Shown piece by piece: positions 22,251 to 32,968 of a DNA stretch of 64,000 nucleotides. The position numbers were made by a program, and so were the translations under genes. Position 1 is the first letter of the stretch. Each line of letters opens with the position of its first letter. Source of the DNA: Lotus japonicus (Eukaryota > Streptophyta > Magnoliopsida > Fabales > Fabaceae); contig NC_080042.1 of NCBI RefSeq assembly GCF_012489685.1, positions 57,331,069 through 57,395,068 on the forward strand, given 5' to 3'. The notes under the pieces are model-generated. The model saw only the letters and a program-made list of their open reading frames with translations. It was not told where the DNA came from and made no database searches.

Positions 22251-22569
22251 TGTTGCAAATAATAATATAAAATTATTTATGTGGCTCTCATCCAACAGTT
22301 TAGACTTTTGGGACAATTGGTTATTTGATATGGTACCAAAGCTTCTATGACCAAGTGGTCTAGAGTTAGACCATTGTCGCCCCCATTTTTTAATAAAATG
22401 TGGGATTTCAGCACAAGGTACCGGTGGACATCTGCATTATCCACGCATAAAGCCCAAGTGGGCATGTTAGAAATAATAGTAAGGGGGCATGTTAGAAATA
22501 ATAGTATAAAACCATTCATGTGGCCCTCATCCAACAACTTAACCTTTTGGGATAAATGGTTACTTGATA
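22251..22569 (+). mobile_element. TRIM-like element with ~80-bp LTRs
   Basis: Two ~80-bp direct repeats (22251-22330 and 22490-22569; TGTTAGAAATAATA... to ...TACTTGATA) flank about 160 bp. TGGTACCAAAGC directly follows the first repeat and resembles the tRNA-Met primer site with two changes. No coding capacity fits a terminal-repeat retrotransposon in miniature. A 25-bp partial duplication of the LTR start lies at 22465-22489. No clear target duplication is visible. Confidence 0.6.
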
Positions 22570-23243
22570 ATCTGTTTGGCATTGGTGCAAAACGGACGCT
22601 AGCATTTATTTCGAGATAAAAAGTTGTACCCCTCATATCCCGTCAAATTAAGGCAGTCCAACCCAGGCGGAGAAACATACCCCTTAGCCACGGTAAACCA
22701 AATCTTGGATGAGCCATAATATAAGTACAAGCATGTCCACTTCTTAAGCCTAACCTTAAGGGGTTGTGTATTTTGTTAATACTCAAATTTTGAATTAAGG
22801 GAAGCCCTACTAATTAAGGTCAAAAGTTGGAAGTTCATGCACCACTAGAGATTTCGAAGGCAAGTTCGAGGAGAAGCATGGTTAAAGGTTTCGACCCAAT
22901 AAGGAATAGAAGAGAAGACCAAGCACTAAGAGATTCTGGAGAGTTCTAGTTCGAAGGTTTGTTTGAAGTCACAAGAGGGTCCCGAGAAGATCCCAACACT
23001 TAGGATTCCTATGACAACCCAAGAAAACAACAGACTTGGAGGAAGGTTCAACACTTAGTGATTTTTACCACAAGCGATGAAAGGAGGAGGTTCTCGATGT
23101 GTATTCGAGCACGTGACATAATTAAAGTCTTGAACCCACGTTTGAAGCTAGAATGATCTTTAACCCACAATCTTGAGGATTCAAAAGCTTCACGCATCAT
23201 GCCTCTCCCCACGTCCACAAAAGGGGGAGATAACTGGAACATG
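22570..23243. other. Unassigned repetitive-looking sequence
   Basis: No convincing ORF. A purine-rich AAAAGGGGGAGA at about 23220 resembles a polypurine tract, so part of this may be an LTR-element relic, but I could not find a partner repeat. Confidence 0.35.
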
Positions 23244-23595
23244 CACTACAACAAAACATGAAATTATCGATGGCTATTTACCGACTGCCTGGTAAAATAA
23301 TGCAGATTCACATTTTGTTTAAAAATAAAAACATTAATCTGTTGGCAGTAAAGTTTTCAATGGTTCTTGTGACGACTATGTCTGTCAACAATTCCTCTGA
23401 TAGGTTTCGACGGATGTTCGGACGGTCAAAACCGTCGGTAATGCCACCGCCCACTTTGGTGAACATTTCGTGGGTTTAAATTGAAGCATTCAATTCCCGG
23501 CTCATTTTTTGGGATGTTACCTACAACTTAAATTATAAGTACTAGAACTTTTATATAGCTTACTGACGACTTTAGCGATAGCTAAAATCGACGAT

Positions 23596-23598
<3 letters not shown>
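23244..23598 (+). mobile_element. CACTA-type terminus, truncated
   Basis: It begins CACTACAACAAAA, a typical plant CACTA end. Short GACGGT/CCGTCGG-like motifs follow, as in CACTA subterminal regions. No matching TTGTAGTG end with an equal 3-bp duplication was found before the AT microsatellite. Confidence 0.5.

Positions 23599-23651
<53 letters not shown>
23599..23651. repeat. (AT)n microsatellite
   Basis: About 26 uninterrupted AT units, directly followed by a foldback MITE. Confidence 0.95.
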
Positions 23652-23654
<3 letters not shown>

Positions 23655-23655
23655 T

Positions 23656-23888
23656 GTATCTTATGAGAAATGTGTTTTTATATGAGAAAATAAGAATGAA
23701 TTTCGACCATAAGATCTAATTATGAACGGTCCAAATTAAAACAAATTGATAGTGACATTTTTTAAAAGTCACAATTTTTTTTAAGTGAGCACATGACTAT
23801 TAATTTGTTTTAATGTCGACCGTTCATGATTAGGTCTAATGGTCGTAATTTATTCTCATTTTCTCAAATAAAGTTACATTTCTTACTA
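23656..23888. mobile_element. Foldback MITE, family member 1
   Basis: The element is nearly palindromic. ATGAGAAATGTG...GAACGGTC...TTAAAACA in the left arm is mirrored in the right arm, ending ...ACATTTCTTAC. The same family occurs at 62573-62788, again beside an AT run. Superfamily is uncertain because no clear target duplication can be read in AT-rich flanks. Confidence 0.7.
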
Positions 23889-24179
23889 TAAACATTCCAC
23901 ACATATATATACATATATGTATAGCATTTCTCATAACTTTCATTCACACCTCTTCTCTTTTCTTCTCTCATTTTCTTCATCTTCATATATTTTATGGTTT
24001 CTTATTGTTGTTAGTATTTTTTTTTATTTTATGTTTTTGTGTTTTATTTTGAAGTATTTTTAATTCTTGTGAGAATTTTACTGAGTTTTCCTTTTGTAGG
24101 TTATATTTAACAAGTAGTATTTATGTGAAATTAATATGTTTATGATTGTATTATTTTATTTGTTATTAATTTAAATATT

Positions 24180-25430
24180 CTATTTGTGTGTTAATGTATT
24201 AAGCATGGTGTGGACAAGAAAAAAATACCTTCATCACTATGATGGTTTGTGTTGTCAGTTATAAAAATGGCCCGTGTGGTTCCTTTAATTGTCGGATCGA
24301 GCTCAAATTTTAATATGTTATTCACAACACATAGATCTCCAATCTAACTGGTTTGATCTTCCAAAAGATATTTGTGCTGTGAGAAACATGCCACGAAATA
24401 CACAGCTCTTGAACTTCCATCAGCTCAAGTTCTAATCTTAAATGCACTTAAGGGCCTACTTGAGCTTTGTAATTCCTCTCCAACAGCTCTTTTGGTCTTC
24501 ATTGCTCACTTATGAAACCTCTTTGCTCTAACTCTTCATCAACTCATGTTTATTCTTCATCAAAGAGATTCCATGGACAAGGGAATTCCACATTAAGTGA
24601 CTTTATTAAGGGCTGCACAATGAACACACATTTAATCCATTCTTTGTAACCACAAACACATAATCTCATGCACATTATGCCTTTGAAAATTCAGATTATG
24701 ATCACAAAGAATCCTTCCCATTATGCGCTCAAATGCTCTAACATTCTAGACCAATGATGCAAATGCAAAAATGACTAAGTTCTAAGGGTTAATATGCAAT
24801 GAAAGACTAAAATGGAAAAATTTGCAAATGATGACTCTAAAGTACTAGAAAGTCCTAAATGCAACTAAAGACTCTATTTATTAACTAAAAAGATAATAAA
24901 ACCTAAATGAAAGACAAGAAAAATAAGGCAAAAAAACCATATAAATTCCTGTCATCACACCACTATACTCAATGGAAGCTTGTCCTCAAGCGTAAAACTC
25001 AAGAAAGCTTGTCCTCAAGCTTTTAACCACACAGATACTTCACCAAAAAGAGAACAAGTCAATGTACAAAACACAAGGTAAAAGGTTAGCGCAAGTGAGT
25101 AAAATCACTAAACAAGAGTTCACCAAATTCCTCACATATTAAACACTTATCATCTTACCTTTTGGGTGCTCTAACATACAAGCACAAAACTCTAGCCCTG
25201 GTAATCAATCAATTCAAAGTTAGTTGCAAAATAGCAAGAATCAGAGAGAGACTAAAAGGGTTATAACTTTGGCTAAGGCAAAGGTAGGGAATCAAGAAAA
25301 ATGGCACAAGGGCTCTCAAAATCATATTGGACTTACCCGGAAACCAGGGCATGCATGGATAAATCGAGCACAAGCAATCAACAAAAACACTCGAGTATTA
25401 TCGTCACATCAGCATAATTGATACCAGTCC
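24180..25430 (-). mobile_element. Athila-like LTR and 3' region relic
   Basis: Sequence around 24720-25030 resembles the LTR/internal junction of the Athila element at 37000-37140: an LTR-like end ...GTCATCA followed by CACCACTATACTCAA and CCCTCAAGCG-type motifs. The rest is diverged and no gag or pol survives. By analogy the orientation is minus strand. Boundaries are approximate. Confidence 0.5.
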
Positions 25431-25574
25431 AAGGTGTACATTAGAGAATCACCGCTCTGATATTAACCCTTTAGGGGCCTTCTACTCCGCCTGCACCACA
25501 ACTAAGAGAACCTCAACTACCATTATAACTTCGCCCTTTCGCCTGAAGTTATAAAAAACATTTCTTTACAAAAC

Positions 25575-25890
25575 ATTATCGTTGAAGACTCTTGACCTAC
25601 CTTAAATTTGTGTTCGCCTCTTAGTCATTCAGGTCTCTTAACTTGTTGCAAATCTTTGTCGGCCTCTTAGTCATTCATGTCTCTTAACCTGCTTTAAATT
25701 TTCGTTGGCCTCTTCGTAGTTCAAGTCTCTTAACCTACTTTAAATTTTTGTTAGCCTCTTGGTCATTCATGTTTCTTGACCAACTTAAAATTTGTGTTGG
25801 CCTTTTGGTCATTCAAGTCTCTTGATCTGCTTTATATTTCTATTGGCTTCTTGATCCTTCACGTCTCTTGACTTAATCTTTTGCTTGATT
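25575..25890. repeat. 46-bp minisatellite, at least 6 units
   Basis: The landmark GCCTCTTAGTCATTCA-like sequence starts at 25616, 25662, 25708, 25754, 25800 and 25846, an exact 46-bp period. Units differ by many substitutions but no net indels. No ORF runs through it. Confidence 0.85.
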
Positions 25891-26300
25891 TTATTTTATT
25901 TTCTCGCTGAAACTTTTATCTAGTATCTCAGTTTGTGCACAACGAGACTAGTTGGATGCTTTGGTTCCACGATGAGAATCCCCGTCAGCAAACTTGCCAA
26001 AAAAATCCATATGTGAATATCGATTTAACAAGGGTAAATGTAAACACTCAATTTTAACCTTGCAATTTTTTTATTAATTCGATAAATAATTAGGGAAAAC
26101 TGTGAACTTCATTTAGTATCCTACCCTGTGTATCTTTCCCTTATTCAAAATTTATTTTAATTACTTTAATTTTAACTTAAAAAGAAGATGGTCTAAAAAT
26201 AAATAAAAATGAAAATAAATCAAGGAAAAGGAAAAAAAAAATCGGTGCATGTCTTAGACCATTTTCCATTTTTCTTTCCCTCGAGCATCACGTTTTGAAG
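25891..26300. other. AT-rich spacer, no gene seen
   Basis: No supported ORF or element. The segment 26240-26300 (GGTGCATGTCTTAGACCATTTTCC, CGTTTTGAAG) partly resembles 26486-26560 on the other side of the adjacent MITE, suggesting a local duplication. Confidence 0.4.
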
Positions 26301-26485
26301 AGTAATGATATATACACACCTCATTTTTTAAACACTTCATTTTCACCTCTTTTTGTTTCTATCTCTCTCATCTTATCATCTATCACATCTCATACTTTCT
26401 CTCTCTTATTTTTTCTTTTTTTTCTATCTCTTTCTTCATTTTACCTCTTCCACCTCAAATGAGAGGTGTGTAAGTAACATTATTG
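26301..26485. mobile_element. Small MITE with ACACACCTC inverted ends
   Basis: Left end TAATGATATATACACACCTCAT and right end ATGAGAGGTGTGTAAGTAACATTA are imperfect inverted repeats. CGTTTTGAA occurs on both sides (26291-26299 and about 26486-26494), consistent with a 9-bp target duplication. The interior is CT-rich. Confidence 0.6.
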
Positions 26486-26689
26486 CGTTTTGAAAGATAG
26501 AAAAGATAAAACATTTTGGTGCGTGTCTGCACTATTTTCTTATCTTCTGACCGTGTGCAATATTTTCCACATTGACCCTCAATTGTTGAAGCACATGGGA
26601 AAGACAAATGGAGGCTCTGAAAGTTCCTCGAGTAGGGAGCAAGTGTCCCAAAAGAGGAATAATTTTCCACATTGACCCTCTAGTTGATT

Positions 26690-29600
26690 CACTACAAAAA
26701 AAACTTGTTTTTAGTGGCACTATATTTGTGACATTTACCAAAAAATGCCACAAACTGATTTATTTTGACATTTAATTAGAATGCCACTAATTTAAAACCG
26801 CTTCCTAGCTAATTAGTAGCTATTTGGCAACAAACTGATATTACTTTGGCATTTAATTAGAATGCCACTAATTTAGGACCGCTTCCTAGCTAATTAGCAG
26901 CTATTTGGCAACAAACCGGTATTACTCTGGCATTTAATTAGAATGCCACTACTGCATTCCTAGTGAATTGGCAGCTATTTGGCAGCAAGTTTTCTAAAGT
27001 GGTCATTTCACCTAATTACTAGTGTGCTAGAGAGAGACTCTGCAAAGCTCAATTATCAAACATTCATTACTTAAGTTTCTAAAAATCTCTTAAAGAGCAC
27101 ACTCTTTCGATTTCTCTCCCTTGATCATCGTTTTCTCGCCGCTTCTCCGTCTTTGAGCAAGGATTGACGACGATGTTGGTGCCATTCAGGAACTTGTGGT
27201 AGAGTTCACCAGCGGCGTTTTTGGCAGAGAAGTTGCTTGATTGAGCGAGGAGGGCGACGATGATGGCGTTGGAGACCGTGAACTCGAAGACAGGGTTGCG
27301 GCGAGGCGAGGGTACAGAGGAAATTGGCGGAGACTTTATGAGCGAAGGGGGAGTCATGTTAGGGTTCAGGAAATTTGCAAAACGGTGATGCAGAGATCCA
27401 GAATGCGTAGGGTTTTTGAGATGCCTTTGAATGGTGTTGGGCTCCGTCGAGGTTCATCGTCATTGGTGCAGCTTTTTCTTTTGGTATGATTCGATCAACC
27501 TTTTTTCATGTTCTGATAGTCCTTATAGTTAGGGTAACTTGGAAATTTATGGAAATTTTGATTAACTTGAAAATTTGTGGAAATTTTGATTAACAATGCT
27601 TCTGAACTGTTGATTTATGTTGCTAACCTTGCAAATGGTGATGGATATGTTCTGAGTTATGTTAAGATGATTTGAAAATCATGATTCCGGTTTGAGATTG
27701 ATTAGAGAGTTGGTCTTGATTATGAAAAAAGGGTGAGAGGATACTCATGATTATTGCACTACTAGGTAATGATTTTAGCTTCAATGTTGAATCTCTTGAC
27801 TACTACTGACTGATACCATGATTATTGCACTACTAGGTAATGATTTTAGCTTCAATGTTGAATCTCTTGATTTATCCACTTAATGACAAGGAGGTGGTAG
27901 ATTGTGCATAAGCTGTTTGATGAAATGACTTAGAGAGAGATTTGAAATGTATATGTATAGTTTCATCTAGGTAGCAATCATAGATGTTTTTATATTATCC
28001 GAGTCATGATTTGATGGACTTCCACTTCTAGCGGCACCGTCGCTACTACCATCTTCTTGGAGTCTTTGCTTACCAACTCTGTCCCCTTATCAGCATACTC
28101 CAGCATTGTGTATTTTGTTATGGCCCTTGATTCTGCATTACAAATTCTTAGATCAATGATCCATATATTGCCTCTTAACACTGTGCAGTTATATGTGGTT
28201 GTTTTGACTTTATAGACATAATTCAATATGATTTGGTTGCTTTTCATTATTTTTAGAGATCTAGTAATGTGAGCTCAGATAATTTCTTTTTAAGTGATAA
28301 CTTGAACTTAGTGATATGGTATTTGTTAAGGAGCTGCACTAAGAATTAATTTCCTGAGGGGGAAAGTATGATTTGTAGTGATCTTAGGTTACACAAGTTC
28401 AGCTTTGATATTTTATGATTGATCATTTTCCTGTTTCTAAATGACTTATGAGCAGGTGATCCAGTGAATAATCCGACAGTGTTTCTCCTATGTCACTGAT
28501 ATTTTCTTCCACAGGAAAAGAAACTTCTTTTGGAACAGAGTGGGCCTCATGTTACAAGAATTTATGTCTTTGAGGTGAGGTAGCCTATAAGAATTAAGAA
28601 CCTTATCTTTTCTTTGATTATGCATTTGCCTGGAGTAAGCATTTATTGCAGTGTTGCCCTATTACATGTATTCTTTCGGTGATAACTTGGAAAGAATAAT
28701 TGATAAAATCATTGCAACTCTTTTATTGCAGACACCCATGGTTAGCTATCTAAATGTGCATGATGTGTTAGAAGGAAGAAGAAGTCGAGCTAAGGCTTCG
28801 TCTTCAGATGATCCGGAGTCTTCTCAGGTAATTTTTTTTGTATCTCACAATTAGCAGATTGGGTGTTTGCTTTTACAAAATTTGTACGGTTTTATATACT
28901 GCTGGTAATACATCTATCTGAACTGTAGAGTATTATGCTTTCTTTTAGATAAAGTGTGCTGAAGTGTTTCTATGTCTCAAAGGGAGCCTCCACCCTTGGG
29001 TTGTATGTCATATGTTTTTAAGTTTATTTGAGTTATGATTATTATTTTATACATGTAGCCATACTAATTTTACTGTATTTTTTGTGCTGCTGATTCAAAA
29101 TAAGTTAAGTTAATGACATGCTATCAACTCACCCAAATGACATGTAGGAGCAGGTGGAACAAGAACTAACTCAAACCAACAATTTTACGATGAATCGATT
29201 GAAACTGCTGATCATGCAAAAGGATTTCACTAATGTTAGTGAGGTTAGTCATGTTTGCCACTAGTTTGGAAATTTAGTTTTGAATCCTAAATGTTTTCCT
29301 TTCTATTTCTCATTGAAGTGATTACTTGATTGGGTCCTTGCATCCACAACTATTCTCTCATTTGTTATCACCTAGCATTGGTTTTTTTTAGGATTTCAGC
29401 TACTGATTAGAAATTTGACATATGCCTACTCTTTTCATTGCAGGGTCAATTGATGGCAATATAGATACAATGAAGAAATGTCTAACAATATTTGAGTCTT
29501 TATATCTTTATGTAATTGATTAGCTAGTGTTGGTTGTTTACATATATCTTCTTCTAATTGATTTATGTACTTTGGTGTTTCAATCTTTATGTACTCAAAT

Positions 29601-30067
29601 TCAGATGCTGGAACCATATATGTCCTTTCATGTTCATGCCCATTTGTTTATTTCTCTTGTGAAGGTAGAGCTTATATTGATTGTTAAGAATATTTTCCTT
29701 TAATTAATCATTTTCTCTAAAAAAGATAACAGGATTTCATTTTCAAAAAAATAAAAATAACAGGATTTCAGCTACAAAGTATAAAAGTATGAATATATAA
29801 GTAAATAAAATATTATTGATAAAATGAGGCATATATGTAGTTTATGGCATTTAAAAAGATGCCAGTTTCAATTTGTGGCATTTAGAAGATGCCAGGAGCA
29901 TTTGTGGCATACAAAAACCGGCATTTAAGCAAAAAATGCCACAAAACAGTTGTGGCACCTGTAATAGAGGCACTTAAAGGTGAATGCCACTAATAACACT
30001 TAGGGCATTTAATAAATGCCACAACTGAACAATATCAATGCCACTAAAAATACATTTTTTTGTAGTG
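26690..30067. mobile_element. Non-autonomous CACTA element
   Basis: Ends are CACTACAAAAAAA and TTTTTTTGTAGTG, with the 3-bp target duplication ATT on both sides (26687-26689 and 30068-30070). Subterminal repeats are clear. The left has three ~105-bp direct repeats containing GGCATTTAATTAGAATGCCACTA (about 26720-26990). The right has many GGCATTTA/TGCCAC motifs (about 29840-30040). No TNP2-like transposase is present. A chain of exon-like segments lies at 28515-29464. Confidence 0.88.
28515..29464 (+). other. Possible gene remnant in CACTA: four phase-0 exons
   Basis: Open segments with consensus splice borders lie at 28515-28574 (20 codons), 28732-28827 (32), 29148-29243 (32) and 29444-29464 (6 codons plus TAG). 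All junctions are phase 0, so they join into one 90-residue C-terminal reading frame. Parts are VTRIYVFE, YLNVHDVLEGRRSRAKASSS and the helix-prone NRLKLLIMQKDFTNVSE. I do not recognise the family. It could be the tail of a CACTA TNP1-like gene or a captured host gene. The upstream part (27100-28500) shows no clear exons. Confidence 0.3.
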
Positions 30068-30096
30068 ATTGGACTTGAATAATGTTTTATTCACAT

Positions 30097-30281
30097 ACAT
30101 TTTTTATCTTTATCATCTTACATGAAAAGAACCGAAAGAGAAAAAAAGAGGAATAAATACATTTTTTATCTTCATCATCTTACATGAAAAGAACCGAAAG
30201 AGAAAAAAAGAGGAATAAATACATTTTTTATCTTCATCATCTTACATGAAAAGAACCGAAAGAGAAAAAAGAGGAATAAGA
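30097..30281. repeat. 62-bp tandem repeat, three units
   Basis: ACATTTTTTATCTTCATCAT...AGAGGAATAA repeats at 30097, 30159 and 30221 with almost no differences, so the expansion is recent. It begins 30 bp outside the CACTA element. Confidence 0.9.
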
Positions 30282-30993
30282 GTGTATGACACATTTGATG
30301 TGACATAAAATATAGAGAAAGATAGAAACTATAATATGTGGATTGGAAATGAGATAGAAAAAAAATAAGATTAATATAAATCATTACTCATTGCGAATTA
30401 ACTTTCTAATTTTAAATTAAAAAAGAAAAAAAAACGTTCTAATTTTGCTGCTCCACATGCAAGCTGGTTCCATTATAGGTATGTTAAGGAAAAGTCTAAA
30501 GCAATTAATACTTTTGTGTTTTTCTTTTGCGCCTCGGAAAGTAATACTTTTGTGGTTTGTGAGACTCTTCCACTACTAGTGTCTCACACCATTGGAGAGA
30601 AACTGTTCTTTTATCATGTCTAATTTGGGTGTGGTAGTGTAGACACTTCTCTCTCATGGGTGTCTCATAAATATGTTCATATAAAATATTATTGTATTTG
30701 CTTATCATTTAATCACCCAAAGTATGTAGTTGATTGTGGGGTCTACAAGAGAAACTTTTAAGTGTTTTTGGGTTGAATTAAAAAATTAAAGCGATTTAGA
30801 TGACGTGACACTATGGAAAATTGTAAAGAATGAAGTGTAGACACTCTAGTGAATGTGATGGATAAAAATGCTCTAAAAGTATTCAGAAAGTGAAAATTGT
30901 TGTGGTGAATATTATTGTGCCACATCAGAATCACTATCATATGGTTAAATATGTTTTTGGGTATCTGAATTATACACCTAAATTTAAAGGTCA
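30282..30993. other. AT-rich spacer, no gene seen
   Basis: No supported ORF, RNA gene or element with identifiable ends. Confidence 0.45.
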
Positions 30994-31002
30994 TTAAAAG
31001 AA

Positions 31003-32231
31003 GGCTTAATACATCAGAAGACCCCTGAAATAGTAAAGGGAATCAGTTCCAGGGCTTGTAAAATTTTCGCATCAAATTGGGTCCCTAAGAAATTTTTTTT
31101 AATTCAATTAAGGCAAAATGCTGTCAGACCTCAATTTTTTCCTAGTCATCAATTACACACGGCTTTTATAATTTTTTTTAATTAATAAATTAAAAAAAAA
31201 TTAATTCCAACTCAATTATTTAATTAGAAAAAAAATTAAAAACTTAATAAAAACCTAATCTAATAATCCCTTAACTAAACATTCTAATATTCTAAACAAT
31301 AAACTAACCTAATAATCTAATTATAACCAATCCATAATTAAACCCTTTCATCCCCAAATTGAACCCAAAGCTCTCCTTCTTCCTCCATCACCAAGAACAA
31401 GAAATTGGATATTGGTAGGGTTTGGTACAGTTTTGGGTTTGGTACGGTTTGAGGGTAGTGTTGGATTTGGCTGCAGTGAGGCTTTATGGTGGTTGAAATG
31501 GAGATTGTGAAAGGTGGGTGGTTCGAATCAACGAGTGGGGTTTTGGTCGGGTGTGTGTAGCTGCTGTGTGATGTGGGTGTAGAGATTCAATGGTGGTTTT
31601 TGATTTTGGTGGCGGCTGGTTGCGGAGGAAAGGCTTGAGGGTTGTTCTTGCTTTGATGGTGAAGTGGGAGGTTTGTTCTGCACTGGGTTTCATGGAAATA
31701 CATTCAGCTTTCTAAGAAATGAATGGGGTTTATGTGGTTGTTGAGTGATGGCTTGTGAAGGAGATGAGATGAGGTTCAATGGAGGAGTGAGAGAGGGAGA
31801 CGTATCAGAGATTGAAGGAGAGATGGAGCTAGGTAGGAGGTTGAAGAAGGCTGAAGAATATTGTTCTATCCCATATCTGTTTTTTTTTTTTTTTAGAATC
31901 TTGTTCTGGTTTGGGGTTGAACACAATGGTGGGTTTTGCTAGGTTAATGAAAATTAACATGAGTTTGGTTTTGATGAAGATGATTTGGTGTTAATTTGAG
32001 AGGGTTTGAAATTAAAAAATTAAGTTTTAAAAATTTTCAATTAAAAAATAATTCCAAATGCCACGTGGAAAAGCTGAGTAGGCTAAAATTGAAGTCACTT
32101 CAGCATCAGACACACTTTGTCCTTAATTGAATAAAAAAAAAATTCTTAGGGACCCAATTTGATGCAAAAATTTTACATGCCCTGGAACTGATTCCTTTTA
32201 CAATTTCAGGGGCCTTCTGATGTATTAAGCC
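31003..32231. mobile_element. Non-autonomous MULE
   Basis: Ends are GGCTTAATACATCAG and CTGATGTATTAAGCC. A perfect 9-bp target duplication TTAAAAGAA flanks it (30994-31002 and 32232-32240). Inverted arms extend about 150 bp or more (GGGTCCCTAAGAA... mirrored near 32150). The interior (31370-31960) is GT-rich with no recognised gene. Confidence 0.9.
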
Positions 32232-32354
32232 TTAAAAGAATCTCTGAAAATATTGTTTGATTCATATTAGTCCTGAAGATGAAAACAAATATTTTTAACA
32301 TATTTTTATGTTGTATGTCATTAGTTCACGTGACAATCCTTATCAGATATAAAA

Positions 32355-32496
32355 TTAATGTATTTTTCTCTAATTTTTTCCACATATATAATCATTTAAT
32401 AAATTTTTTCTCACTTATCACATTTTATATCAACCAACCATAACGCTCCTCCATTAACTACATTATTCTTTATCCAATGTAGAATTTAATAGTTGC
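32355..32496. mobile_element. Left part of a Stowaway-like MITE split by the copia element
   Basis: Homologous to the middle of the intact Stowaway at 44889-45218 (TCATTTAATAAA, CTCACTTATCAC, TTTAATAGTTGC). It continues after the copia insertion at 44462. The left inverted-repeat end is missing or diverged beyond recognition. Confidence 0.6.
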
Positions 32497-32837
32497 TGAT
32501 AAAAAGTGATGCAATTCTCTAGAACATTGTAGAGAAAGAAATCTCATGATAATTCTAGAATACATCTAGATAGACCTAAGAACTAATGCATCTAGATAGA
32601 TCTAAGAATTAAATATTACTTACCGACTTAATGAGGTGGTGAATACGCTGCCTATATATAGGCCTTGAACCATAGCTTTGTGATACAACTCGAGAAGCAA
32701 CCAGCTTCTGTACACAACCTTGTAACTCTCCTTTTTACTAACAAAAACCCTTTGTTCTATCAACCTTTTGTAAACCAAATACTTGTCTATTATCCACAGA
32801 ACCAATATTCACATTTCTATTGCCTTAAATACTAACA
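32497..32837 (+). repeat. 5' LTR of copia element
   Basis: 341 bp, TGATAAAAAG...ATACTAACA. A TATATATA box lies at about 32653-32660, a likely promoter. Confidence 0.9.
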
Positions 32838-32968
32838 GTGGTACCAGAGCTACGTTCGATCATAAACTGGGCGTAGTTATATTACCCACCTTCTATTTCA
32901 AAACTATCCCAACTATTACTAAAAATTTCTCTTACACTTATAACCCACTTCAATAATTTTTCTAAGCT

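Noticed and set aside
22348..22375. tRNA gene or SINE at GACCAAGTGGTC
   Set aside because: No cloverleaf can be drawn. The segment follows a primer-binding-like site between two short LTRs, so it is TRIM interior.
25575..25890. Regular repeats resembling a CRISPR array
   Set aside because: A 46-bp tandem minisatellite without unique spacers, in a plant genome.
23244..30067. One CACTA from 23244 to 30067
   Set aside because: The right end pairs with 26690 by matching termini, subterminal motifs and the ATT duplication. The 23244 end has different subterminal sequence.
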